In this document: positions 47,501 to 57,960 of the stretch, in pieces
Layout of the letters: every line of letters starts with the position of its first letter
How positions within the stretch are numbered: the first letter of the stretch is position 1
Assembly (NCBI GenBank): GCA_002682825.1
Contig: NOKP01000001.1
Span: 1,390,464 to 1,454,463 of the forward strand
Length of the DNA stretch: 64,000 nucleotides
Direction: 5' to 3'
Origin: Neonectria sp. B-13
Taxonomy: Eukaryota > Ascomycota > Sordariomycetes > Hypocreales > Nectriaceae
Program-made: the position numbers and the translations under genes
Notes under the pieces: model-generated
What the model saw: only the letters and a program-made list of their open reading frames with translations
Database searches by the model: none
Told to the model about the DNA's origin: nothing

Positions 47501-49866
47501 TCCGCCCACTGATTGATTCTATGGGCTCTCTGCGCTCCAGTGTGCAAGTGTGCAAGTGTGCAAGACAGACTGCTAGAAGCCCACTGGAAGCCCACTGCCA
47601 TTCTTTCGGAGCAGCTGCCGGTCGCTAAGCGGGGTGGAGGCACGATGCACCACCTCCGCTTCCCAACGCTCTTCTGCCGGCATTGGCCATGGCAAATGCC
47701 CGCAGACCGTACTTCGTACTACGTACTAGTACTACTAACCCAAGGACGTACTATGTAGTGGAAAGAGAGTCCGGGCCAAGGTGAGGTGAACCGCGGACGG
47801 ACTGGGATGAGGTGAGCTGCCTAGGGTGAGCTCCATGGAGTTTACCCACCACGGCTACCAGCCGACGGCTCTGCGATGAACACGTCACGAGGCTACGACA
47901 AGCTATGACGGACTAGTACCTACTATTCCACGGCCTTCCTTGGTCGCCTTCTCTTTGACTTTTCATACTAATGACTAGGACCTCTGAGTATTCCACCACT
48001 CTCCAGTTTCATCGTCTCGTCGTCACCCAGCAACTTGCTTGTTCTGCCAACTTGCTTGTTCCACGTCCCCATTCCTTGGTGCTGGCGGCCACCTGACACA
48101 CTCGTCGTTCGTCCCGTCCCCGCGACTACCGCATCCCCTCGTATACCTCGCAAAAGAGAATGTTTCGAGCGGGATCCAAACAAATTTTTGTTGGCCTAGT
48201 ATCCGATCACGATCAAGAGGATGCGAAGGCATTGAGAGCTTAGATCACCATAGCGGGCTCCTTCTCGCAACTGCCGGATGCTCTGAATGACGATGGGCAA
48301 GGAACGGAGCCGTTAATATTGGAGCCGTTACATCGCGCCTCCATCTGTTTCTTCGGTATGTTTTAGGCCCTCCTGTCTCGTCTCGTCTGGACCAAGCGAC
48401 GACGCTGTCCCTCCCGCTACCACCATCACTCCCTACACCCACGGCCCCCGAAATCATGTCTCCTCCTGAGGTTTTGTCTCGTTGGGTCGTTGGTGGCACT
48501 GCCTTCTTTTGTGGGCAGTCTGGTTGGCCAAACCCATCACCAACCTGGCCATCCTTGGGCATCGTTGCAACGACGCACACAGCGTACGCGCTCACCTTGG
48601 GGCTCATCCACTCGCCGGCTGCCTCCGAGGTATAATACATCACGCGTCGTTTAATGAGACCCGAGACGCGTCAATCTCTCTATCTCACTCTTTGCGCTCA
48701 GTCACTTTCTTTTCTTCTTATACTACCCCACCATCACAGCCAGCGAGCTGAGATGGGCGGCTAGGTAGGGATTGTGTCAGTAGAGATCCGAGCATCTGGT
48801 AGGACATGTGCGCCTTTGGGCAATTTGCATGATCGCCCCCGTAAGGACCTTGATGACTCCAGTGGTGATGGATGATGGATCGCATCCGGTCCGCCCTCGG
48901 GCCTTCTGGGATTGCGACTGGCAGGAGGTTTGGGATCGGGATTGAGATTGGCACAGAGCGAGGACGGAAGCTCTCTGCTCACTCGCCCACTTCCTTGCTG
49001 CCCACCCACGATAAGGTGCGCGCTCCTTGCGGCCGCCAACCTCAGGACGCCGAGACAGTGGAGGGACGGAGACGGAGACAAAGACGGAGACAGACACAGA
49101 CACCGTTCGCCCACTTCCCTTCTAGACCGTTAGACGCAGGCTGCGCCTCGTATCAAAACCGGGGAGGGTGTGCGTAACGTGTCTGAAGAGCCCGTCCGCA
49201 CTGACGCGCCGCCGGCCCCTGCTAATCAACCGACCTTCCTGATGAATGCTCCCTCCAGTCTTCCAGGTCTCTTCCAGTCCGCCCTCCAGGGCAGTCTTCC
49301 AGAAGGACCATTCTTTCGATGACTTGTTCTGTGGGCCCTCGCGTCCGGCAAGCCCGTTAGACAAGGCTCTGGGATCCGCCGCCCTACCCTGCACTCTCCC
49401 TCGATTTAGTCCCCTCACCAGGCTTCGCAAAATAGTGACACTTGCGACCACTTGCGACTGGAACGGGAAATTACATGACCTGCCCAGTCCACAACCGTCA
49501 CTACCCCCGTGGTTCATATCATCCTCATTATGGAGATCACAAGCCAATGATGGCACGATCTCCCCCCACAGAGATCGCTTTGGCGCGCCCTCGATGCGAC
49601 CATGCGCCTTTGCAGCACCTCAATGGCGACCCTAGTGCCCTCAATGGCTCTCGGTAGGTGCCCGCCGTTAGCACCATCCCCTCCATTAAACCCCCGGTTG
49701 GTGCTGGAAATAGAACACTCGAAAGATCTCTTGTTTTACCTTATGCCTCTTTGGAATATTAATTTACACAAAGAAGCAATGCCATGGTCCCGTCCCGTCC
49801 CTTCGGAGCATTCGCCTTTGCCGGCACGCAATCCTGACCCCGTCCCCAGATCCTTGGGGCGCCCCT
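44526..49866. other. Gene-poor stretch
   Basis: Begins with the upstream region of the Rua1-type gene. Long antisense-like and GC-rich frames occur (for example 256 codons on the minus strand at 46147-46917), but they are low in complexity and lack motifs. A cluster of short GTACT/AGTAC palindromes lies at 47700-47760. No gene is supported. Confidence 0.45.
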
Positions 49867-50658
49867 TTAGTCCTTGTTGAGTCTCTTCCAAACCTCATGC
49901 TCGGCCGCCGCGAGCCCCTCGCTGGCTACCGATGCCCACTTCTTCGCCGCGCCCCAGACTCCCTCTTCGTCGTCGAGGTCCCCGGCAAGTGGCATCCTGT
50001 GCGAACCTCGTTCAACGGCGGCGTCGTGAGCCGCTCGCTGCGAACTGTTGAACTCGGAAGCATTGATGTTCTGGTGATATCCCGGAGGATGGGACAAGTC
50101 GCTACTGTCCGAGCGGCCGCCCAGCGGGTCCATAAACGCCGAAGGAATCGGCATTGTCGTCGTTGAGGAGCGTCTCACGGCTACCTCCGGCGCTCCGAGT
50201 GGAGTGTAGGCCATCTGGGGAGGCATGGGAACCATCGGTGCCTGGGGTTGGTCGTCTCGCAGCGGCTCACCAACTTTGGGAGGAGGCGGCAACTCACTTC
50301 CTCTTCTCGGAGGAGGTGGCACATAGCTCCCTCTTCTCACAGAGGGCGGCACCTCGCTCGCTCTTCTCGGGGGGAGTGGAAACGCCCCAGGTTGTGGCGC
50401 CGGTGGGCTGGCATATACGGCCGTCTGTGTCGGCGCTGGCGCGGGGTTGAAGGGAACCTGCAGAGTCCCCGTTGGTGCTGGAAACCAAGGTTGCGCTCCA
50501 GGCTGGGCAGCTGGATATGTGTTTGGTGAGGGTGAGTGAGTCGTCTTGGTTGCTCCTATCTGCTCTTCCGTTCCATCTGGCGGGGCTGTATGGGGCGTGA
50601 TACCAGATGCCTTGGAGGCATTGATAGGACTAGCCGTATAGATGGGAATGGTAGGCAT
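49867..50658 (-). CDS. Pro-rich conserved hypothetical protein (263 aa)
   Basis: I do not know its function. An uninterrupted ATG-to-TAA frame. Residues about 50-150 are rich in Pro with repeated RRGSELPPPP- and RRGSYVPPPP-like units (PPRRASEVPPSVRRGSYVPP), candidates for SH3/WW-type ligands with nearby basophilic kinase sites (RRGS, RRAS, RRSS). The C-terminus is different in character: an acidic DLDDEEG is followed by GVWGAAKKWASVASEGLA and AEHEVWKRLNKD, a Trp-bearing amphipathic helix that I recall as the conserved part of similar fungal proteins. No signal peptide or membrane helix. Probably cytosolic. Intron-free, unlike most neighbours. Confidence 0.75.
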   Translation of the reverse strand: MPTIPIYTASPINASKASGITPHTAPPDGTEEQIGATKTTHSPSPNTYPAAQPGAQPWFPAPTGTLQVPFNPAPAPTQTAVYASPPAPQPGAFPLPPRRASEVPPSVRRGSYVPPPPRRGSELPPPPKVGEPLRDDQPQAPMVPMPPQMAYTPLGAPEVAVRRSSTTTMPIPSAFMDPLGGRSDSSDLSHPPGYHQNINASEFNSSQRAAHDAAVERGSHRMPLAGDLDDEEGVWGAAKKWASVASEGLAAAEHEVWKRLNKD

Positions 50659-51345
50659 TGCGGCGGGTGTTGCTCTTTAATGATGCTGAATGTTTGATTG
50701 GTTGCGGGTACTGAATCCTTCTTCGTATTATGCGTCCGTCCTGTCCAGGTATATTCTTTGAAGGCTCGCTTGTGGATGCTCGAGGGAGAGCTACAGAGTT
50801 GTTTTGGTCGTGATGATGAGTTATGGTGGCGGCGAAAGGTTACCTACTAGGTATGTCAGGTGACTTGTACACACTTTCCCTCCAAGACACGTGCGGAAAT
50901 TTGCCGATCTCATTCCATCCACAACCTGAGATAGATCTGACTCAGTAGGACCATTGATAAGGGTGATCTTGGTGCATCAATTTGCGAAGGTTTGGACGAT
51001 GTTGGGTTTGAGTACTGAAGTATGACGTAGGGGTTGTGGAGAGTTCTAGCTAGCGATTCACATACCCTAAACCTCTACGATAGATCCTGACGGAAAAGGA
51101 CAAGCACTGTGTTACCAGAAATTTGTACTAACCATGATGAACACATAGTTTATTGGAAATTATAGGCCAATTACTGGGTTTGGACTCAGTACGTACTATA
51201 CATTCAAACGGCTCGGCAACGTTGTCCCGGGAACTGGCTACCACCGATAGCTAATCTCAATCACGCAAGCAGCCACAACAACTGGTCGAACCCCATTTTG
51301 AACTGTCTGATTTCTATTTTGCATTTTCTCAATCCGCTTAGATTA
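50659..51345. other. Intergenic, promoter of the Pro-rich gene
   Basis: No coding motif; AT content rises toward the pseudogene at 51.3 kb. Confidence 0.55.
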
Positions 51346-52670
51346 CTAGTAGGCAATATTTACTAAGATACCTTGTACTTTACAAGTGTGTTTGTCATGC
51401 CTTTGTTGCCTGACTCTTTCCTCCAACTCCAGAGTCTTCCAGATTCCCCGGCCGACCGTGTTCCTCGGCCCTGAGTCCTCAAATAGCAAACCCTCAGGTT
51501 TCATCATGGCGTTTCTCCCTGGATCGTTCCACCAGACACCTAGGTCAGGAGGGACTCGGGATTCCGTCGACTCCAGAACGTTCCCGGAACAAACCACGGC
51601 TCCTTCATGATGTGGTAGTGCTTGATGCACCCGGTGGCCTCATCCAGCTGAGACACGCACTCGACGGGGATGATGAGTGGGAGGCAGAGGAATCGTATGA
51701 CCAGCTTGAGCGCGAGGAAGAGACTTTACGTCAGAACGGCTATGATTAGGCTGGGCTCTGAAAACCTGGGTGAGGTTAGTACTTTGAACACAAGCTGCTA
51801 AGCCCCATTACGAGATAACTCTTACCCGAATGCACGCCTGAGACGATTCCCAATGACCACAAGAACTATTGGGTAGGCAAGCGGCCGGGCAAACTTGGAA
51901 TGAGATTATAGCAGTAACCGCATCAAGATCTGGCCCAAGTCGTGGATCTCCTTCATTGGCCGCATGTACTGGTCCTCGTATTTCAACGCCCACTTTGACA
52001 CACACATCTTCTAGGAACTCAATACCATCCGTCCACTGGTCCTTGTGAAGCAGGGACTGGTAGGGGGTGTCCATCATGTCGCCAATGTACTTCTAGAGAG
52101 TCGCAATGGAGGCGACCTCCATGTCATATAGTTGACGCCATTCAAACAGGTTGATGAAGCGGACAACTCGGCCATGGAGGCATAGAGCACATGCAGCATA
52201 TCTTCTTGACGACTCTTGTCAGGTCGGATGAACGGCTCATGAAGGTAGTTCATACGGGCGATTGCCTTGTGTAATCGTGCGCAGGTCGGCGGGAAAGTGG
52301 CGAAACTGGGACATGTCGACGGAAGCTTGGGGGTGTCATGCCAAGGATGGACCTACCAGGAGAATTTGATATTGGTGTCTTCATATCTGACCTTTTAATC
52401 AGCGAGTCGTCCCTCTAATTTTGGGTTGTAAGAAACATACCGCTTGGGCAGTGTGTCCCACTTGTTCAAATCACTGACAGCGACGAGAAGCTTGGCCATG
52501 TTCTCGGCCGCGTATGTCTAAATACAAGTCAACCAAACTGCTTGAAACAGCAACTCTCCTAGAATCTTACGCACCTCAAATAACGGAAATTGTATAGATA
52601 GGTCGTAGAACAATGGGAACTCAAGGTAAATGAGACCATTTGCTATTTCGTGAGCATCTTGGTTGGTCAC
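51346..52670 (-). pseudogene. Decayed MpaB-type (ER-bound) oxygenase gene
   Basis: Family members such as MpaB of the mycophenolic-acid pathway are membrane-bound heme oxygenases of secondary metabolism. Reading down the minus strand, family-like blocks appear in order: YLEFPLFYDLSIQFPLFE, TYAAENMAKLLVAVSDLNKW, KAIARMNYLHEPFIRPDKSR, INLFEWRQLYDMEV, KYIGDMMDTPYQSLL, WTDGIEFLEDV, KYEDQYMRPMKEIHDLGQ, CIKHYHIMKEPWFVPGTFW and LLFEDSGPRNTVGRG. Intron-like breaks with gt..ag persist between some blocks. The gene is broken: an in-frame TAG at 52093-52095 sits where the context (ATL-stop-KYIGD) suggests a former Trp, and the blocks switch frame near 52290, 52160 and 51990. The N-terminal membrane anchor is not recognisable upstream. 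Confidence 0.72.
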
Positions 52671-53250
52671 TCAAGCCAGGGATGCACGATCGGGATGTGG
52701 ATATTGGGACCGAACATCTTTGATGCGTCTAAACCGAAGCAGGGAACAAAGAGCAGAATAACTGATTAGTCCAAGAAGAAACAAAGCTGTCTAGCTCAAC
52801 CATCTCGTGTCAGATAGAGGGGTGGTCTAGCTCGTAGCAGAAATGTTTGGCTTGTGCCAACCTTGACTGGGATCTATGACTCGGCAGTTGAGAGTACTTG
52901 ATGGAGAAGAGAAGACGGTTAAAATAAGATAAAATCCTAAGCTGACGGGGCTGTCCCTCTTCTAAATAAAAAGCTATTCAACATGTGGCTGAGTTGCTAC
53001 AGCGGTTGGTGTCTCATGCAAATGATACATCCATGGCTGCGCGGCAGGTGTCACCGAAATCTTTTAAGCTTTTAGCCTGCCGCCCGTGCATCCATCTCTT
53101 AGACAGTAAGCAGCAAGCAGCCAACGGAATTCCGCCAAGAGAAGCTGTGTCACCACTGGCTCATAACGTCACGTACCCCCTCATCAAGGACTCAACTGGC
53201 GAAAGATTCAAATACACATTCTAGGTGGGCAGACTCTATCCACGCACGAC
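52671..53250. other. Intergenic between pseudogene and RNase H-like gene
   Basis: No intact frame with motif; may hold the eroded 5' end of the pseudogene and the promoter of the RNase H-like gene. Confidence 0.5.
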
Positions 53251-54150
53251 ATGGACGACTCTGATACCGGGCCTATTGAGCTCCCCAATGGCTGCTTGGT
53301 CTGCCGCCCCCACGGCTTGGTGGTTTGCGGTTACTGCTGCGTCGACTATTCCTTCATGGAGGAGGTGTTGGAGGATAGACGGATGGAGCGAGAGAACAAC
53401 GAGCTTTACACGCAACGGGACCTCGATGAATCCTCATCGTCGGACTTGGAACCCCAACCCCATGTTGGTCCTACCAGACCCTTCACACGAGGCACAGGAC
53501 ACGTCCTCCCCACCAGATTCGTCCCGCCATCGGCGGCATCCACCCCGGGTGAATTGTTCCCAGCTGGTGTTGGCCGCCAGGCGATCCCGTCAGTTGTTCG
53601 GTTCATCCGCCGCGACGACCAGGAGCAATTCCTGATCTATGCCGACGGCTCCTGCCTCAACAACGGACAGGCCCACCCCAAGGCAGGCTGGGCATTCGTC
53701 TTCAAACCCGAAACTATCCAGCCCGCTGGAATTATATCCCGCCGCCTCGAGAAGAAAGGCCCCTTCGGCGATGAACACGCCCAGACCAGCAACCGGGCTG
53801 AGCTACGGGCCATCCTCGGTGCACTCCGCTTTCGCCACTGGCCAGGTGAGGGCTTCACGACATTGATTTTTGCTACCGACTCCGAGTATGTGGCCAAAGG
53901 CGCAACTGAGTGGGCTCGCGGCTGGGTACGCAATGGATGGAGGACTCGCACAGGCGCCGAGGTGAAGAACAAGGATCTGTGGGAGATGCTTCTCGGAGAG
54001 GTTGAGCGATGGGACTCTCTCGGTCTCAATATTCAGTTCTGGAGGATTCCCCGACTGTTGAATGAGGCGGCGGACCGTGCAGCGAAGCAGGCTGCAGAGA
54101 ATCAGGAAGACCAGGATGAGTTTTGCGTCACACTAGGTGTACTTGTTTAG
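53251..54150 (+). CDS. RNase H1-like protein with N-terminal Cys cluster
   Basis: Intronless 299-aa protein. Residues about 125-285 form an RNase H fold: YADGSC (D132), NRAELRAILG (E184), FATDSEYV (D210) and NEAADRAAKQAA (D275) supply the four acidic residues expected for two-metal cleavage of the RNA strand of RNA-DNA hybrids. GGW/W motifs typical of the family appear as WARGWVRNGWRTRTG and NKDLWEMLL. Residues 15-33 carry CLVCRPHGLVVCGYCCVDYS, a compact Cys/His cluster that may bind zinc; it is not the hybrid-binding domain of classical RNase H1. The linker (about 35-115) is polar and Pro/Ser-rich. No mitochondrial presequence is evident. It could act in genome maintenance or derive from a retroelement RNase H; the single-copy-like flanks favour a host gene. 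Confidence 0.88.
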   Translation: MDDSDTGPIELPNGCLVCRPHGLVVCGYCCVDYSFMEEVLEDRRMERENNELYTQRDLDESSSSDLEPQPHVGPTRPFTRGTGHVLPTRFVPPSAASTPGELFPAGVGRQAIPSVVRFIRRDDQEQFLIYADGSCLNNGQAHPKAGWAFVFKPETIQPAGIISRRLEKKGPFGDEHAQTSNRAELRAILGALRFRHWPGEGFTTLIFATDSEYVAKGATEWARGWVRNGWRTRTGAEVKNKDLWEMLLGEVERWDSLGLNIQFWRIPRLLNEAADRAAKQAAENQEDQDEFCVTLGVLV

Positions 54151-54868
54151 TTTCGACTAAGTAATAACCTCTGCCGGAGTCTCGCTTTAACAGCCATCGA
54201 GAGCGTCTCTACGACGCCAGTAGAGTCCAGGAGGTTGACCTCACTTGGGAAACCCGTGCTCTGTTTATAGGGAAACCGCGCTTACATATCTATAAATAAA
54301 GACTTTGATAATGTGTAGCTAGTTCCTACTTTGAGCAAATTAATTCTTCTAAAGCTATATTATATTAAAAAGCTCTTTAGTTATATTATAAACTTTCTTT
54401 CATTTAAATATGAATAATCTTGTTTATATACAGACAAAAAAGAGTCTTGCTATTCGCACCAACACCAGATTACTATTCGCACAACACGCGTCACATTTAG
54501 TCACGTGTACCACTACCTTCCACCCCGCATTCTTCATCTTCCCTCTTCACACTTGAATTACTATGGGCGAGCTCCATAGCGGGAGGCGGTCTAGACTCCG
54601 ACTGGAGCGACCTGGAGGCGGTTCCGAGATGTGAAGCGGAGATGATGATAGGACGGAACACGGAATATCTTAATTCCGTCTCGTCTAGCGCTAGGCCTAA
54701 TTTGACCAGTCTGCTTGGCCTCCAAAGATGGTCGTGACGATCGCCAATGCGCGCCAGGAGTTTTCCCATTGAGCGTGAATGCCTTCACCCAGCTCCTCCT
54801 TTCACCATCAATGTGAGCGAGCATAACCTTCTCCAAGTCGCTCCTACAGGAAGGGTACATTCACCATC
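54151..54868. other. Intergenic, includes an AT-rich block
   Basis: 3' flank of the RNase H-like gene and promoter of ARP8. The central part is strikingly AT-rich (see separate entry). No gene. Confidence 0.6.
54285..54435. other. AT-rich block between RNase H-like gene and ARP8
   Basis: About 150 bp dominated by TA, AT and TTAA-type words (agctatattatatt, ttatattataaac) within otherwise GC-balanced DNA. It looks like a remnant of RIP-mutated repeat DNA, but a natural AT-rich terminator/promoter spacer is equally possible. Confidence 0.5.
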
Positions 54869-57238
54869 ATGGTCGGCAAAGTTAGCGAGAGGGTCCTCCT
54901 CCGGGAAGGTATGGTTTGATGCGCTCTTGAAGCAACCCTCGCGACACCTGGGCTGACGAGATGACAACGCAGGCCTCGAGAGGACCGACAATGGCATGAA
55001 GTTGACGAACTGGCCCGATGTTACACCCATCAACCAGAAGAACTACTACACGTACGCTTTCACAAACACTCGATCTACAACACGTACGGCTGATGCTGAT
55101 TCTCCATTAGCGATTACATGAAGCGCGATGATCAAATTCTCGCCCTCCGACTCCAGAGCGACGCGACTCGCGATCGATTAGTACAGCATGCCCGAGACCG
55201 CGACCGAGCCCTTTCCAAGACGGCCAACGGCGAGCTCCCTCTTCCCGTCGCAGACCTGGCCGAGGAAGATGGTGCCACGACGCCCTCTGCCGGCCTGGAC
55301 CCGTCGAGGGTCATTGTGATTCACCCCGGAAGCCAGAACCTGCGCATTGGCTTCGCTAGCGATGCGCTCCCCAAGACGATTCCGATGACGCTGGCGACCA
55401 AGTTCCCCCAGACCGAATCCGAAATGTATGAGGCCCTTCCACGACGACAGTTTGAGGCCAAGGTCGTCGACCAGCAATACGGCGAGGAGTGGACCAAGAA
55501 ATACCAAAAGATGTCCCATGACCTCAAAGTCGAAATGCGTGCAAACAAGCGCAAGGTTCTTCCCAATTCAAAGGAGCTTGTCCAAACCTTCAACCGCCGT
55601 ACCGAACCCGAGGTCATCCAAAAGCACAACGACCCCCTTGAGATTGAATGGACCGACATCGACACCCTCGACGATCCAGATTCGCTCGCTTCATGCTTCA
55701 TTGGAAGCCAAGCCGAACGCGTGCCGGACGACTCGGACCCAAAGTTCAAGCTCTGGTGGCCCATTCAGAATGGCTTGTGGAACGAGGACGGCTACACGAG
55801 CCAGGAACACCTCTTCGACGATTTCGAGACACTGTTAGACAAAGCGCTGAGGCAGGAGCTCGGCTTGAAGACGAATAGCGAATGGCAGCAGTATAGTTGC
55901 GTTTTCGTGATCCCAGATCTCTACGACAAGCGATATGTTGAGCAAGTGCTACGTTCCTGCATGACCTGGTTCGAGTTCAACAGGATATGCTTTATCCAAG
56001 AGAGCATGGCTGCGACGTTTGGTGCTGGATACACACAAGCATGTGTGGTTGACATGGGAGCCCAGAAAACGTCAGTCACCTGCGTGGAGGATGGACTCTG
56101 CATCGACGACTCGAGAATAAACCTCAAGTTCGGAGGGTACGACATCACGGAGGCCTTCATGAAGATGATGCTCTACGACAACTTTCCCTACCAGGACATG
56201 AACTTGCGGAGGCGGTACGATTTCCTTCTGGCCGAGGAGTTGAAGATCAAGCACTGCACCATGTCTCAGGCAGACATTTCGGTACAACTGTACCAGTTCC
56301 ATGTCCGAGCACCGAACCAACCGACGCGGAAATACCAGTTCAAGACTTATGACGAGGTCATTCTCGCCCCAATGGGAGTTTATGACCCTACCATCTTCGA
56401 CAACAGCGCCAAGCTAAACGGCCGCCGGAAACTGGTGGAGCGCTCATACAACGCATACGACGTGGATATTCCAGATGACCCGACCTCAGCCGCTCAGCTG
56501 GCTATTTTGGCCTTGGTGAAGCCGTCGATCACGTCCAACGCCAACGGCTTCGCCCAGTCTCAACAGGAGGTTTCTACACCCAGCAAGGAAAAGTCGCAGT
56601 TCAACTTCCTCTCGGCCAAGGATGCCGTCACAAATGGAACACCGATGGGATCCCACGCAGGTTCTCCGGCCCCTGAGGGAGCCGGCACACCTGCTCCTCC
56701 TCCGTTCGTCTTTGGCGGCAAGGACAAGGAAGGGGTAAATGGAGGTAGCCCTGCGCCAAACGGCACCCGTGCCACAGGAACCCCTGTTCCGGGACAGAAC
56801 TCGCAGGGCTTACAACCACCAGCGGGCATGTTTGTGGATGCCTCAGCTCGGTCTGCAAAGGCCCTGGCGAACGAACGAGACGAAGTGCTACCCACTGCGC
56901 CGCTGGACGTTGCCATCCTCACGAGCATCCAGAACGCTGCCAAAGGCGATGATAAGAAGCTGCGCGACCTCCTGGGAAGCATCATGGTTGTCGGCGGTGG
57001 TGCCAAGATCCCTCACTTCACCGTCGTGCTGGAGGAGAAGCTTAAGGCTCGACGACCTGACCTCAACGACCGCATCCTAGTGAGTCGAAGCGCCAGAGAC
57101 ATGGACGAGCAGGTGGTGGCCTGGAAGGGCGCCAGCGTGTTTGCCAAGCTGCCGACCAACGACTCGTGGATCACGCCGTTCGAGTTTGAACGGCTGGGTG
57201 CCAGGACGCTCCATCACAAAGTCCTCTGGGCGTGGTAG
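54869..57238 (+). CDS. arp8: Actin-related protein 8 (INO80 chromatin-remodelling complex)
   Basis: ARP8 is an INO80 subunit of the Arp8-Arp4-actin module that binds extranucleosomal DNA and supports remodelling. Three exons, 54869-54908, 54973-55051 and 55111-57238 (introns 64 and 59 bp), give 748 aa. The spliced N-terminus MVGKVSERVLLREGLERT, GMKLTNWPDVTPINQKNYYT then DYMKRDDQILALRLQ is the ARP8 signature. The actin fold follows: VIVIHPGSQNLRIGFASD (phosphate-1 region, changed from actin), EWTDIDTL and the LWWPIQNG segment, VFVIPDLYDKRYVEQ, CFIQESMAATFGAG, CVVDMGAQKTSVTCVEDG (phosphate-2) and SIMVVGGGAKIPHF near the end. A long Gly/Pro/Ser-rich insertion lies at roughly residues 515-610, as is usual in fungal ARP8. 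Nuclear. Confidence 0.95.
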
Positions 57239-57960
57239 AGGGATGCGAGAGAGGCTTGTTGCATTAGGTCGGGTCGGCAGGCTAGGACGGGATCGGGTCT
57301 TTTGGAGTTTTGTGGACGTCAACGGCATGGAGTCTGGGTTGTTTGATGTCTATTGGTGCAATGGGCAAATCTACAAGCAAAGAAAAAACACATGACAGTC
57401 TAAGAAAAGGACGAGGGGAGAAGCGTATAGATAGACGTTGTCACATATCGTTGAGATTGGTTCCGGGGGGACCGAACTGAGCAAGCAAGTGGCTAGGTAA
57501 TTACACTCGAGCCTTGGATGACTTTGATAATTGTTTCTTTCTGTTCCCGCCAGAACCGCCCGAATACGACTGTACGTACAAGCATACTTAATCAGGCCAC
57601 ATCCCTTGGCAAACACCATGACTTCCCATGCCTTGGATACGACGATACTTGCTCATCATCTGCGATATCGGTGCACCTCGTCGAAATAGGCCAGGCTTAT
57701 GTAATTCTGCCCCACGTCCCACACAGCGCGAGCTCCCCTTCCATCTTGTTGTTATGTACTAGCTTGCTAGCTTCATCTCGGCCCATCGTAATAGTAGACG
57801 TCAACACTGACACCCTTCACATTTCACAACGCATTCCCCCCCTCTCGCGATGTGATTACGGCCGGCACGTCTCACGCAAGTGCCCCATATCGTCTCTACT
57901 CACTGGTCCATCTTCAATTGCCCCCCCCTTCGCGCCTGCTTCGCGCTGCTGCCCGCCGCC
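57239..57960. other. Intergenic between ARP8 and the MFS gene
   Basis: 3' flank of ARP8 and pyrimidine-rich upstream region of the transporter gene. Longer frames here run into the MFS gene in the wrong phase. Confidence 0.6.
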
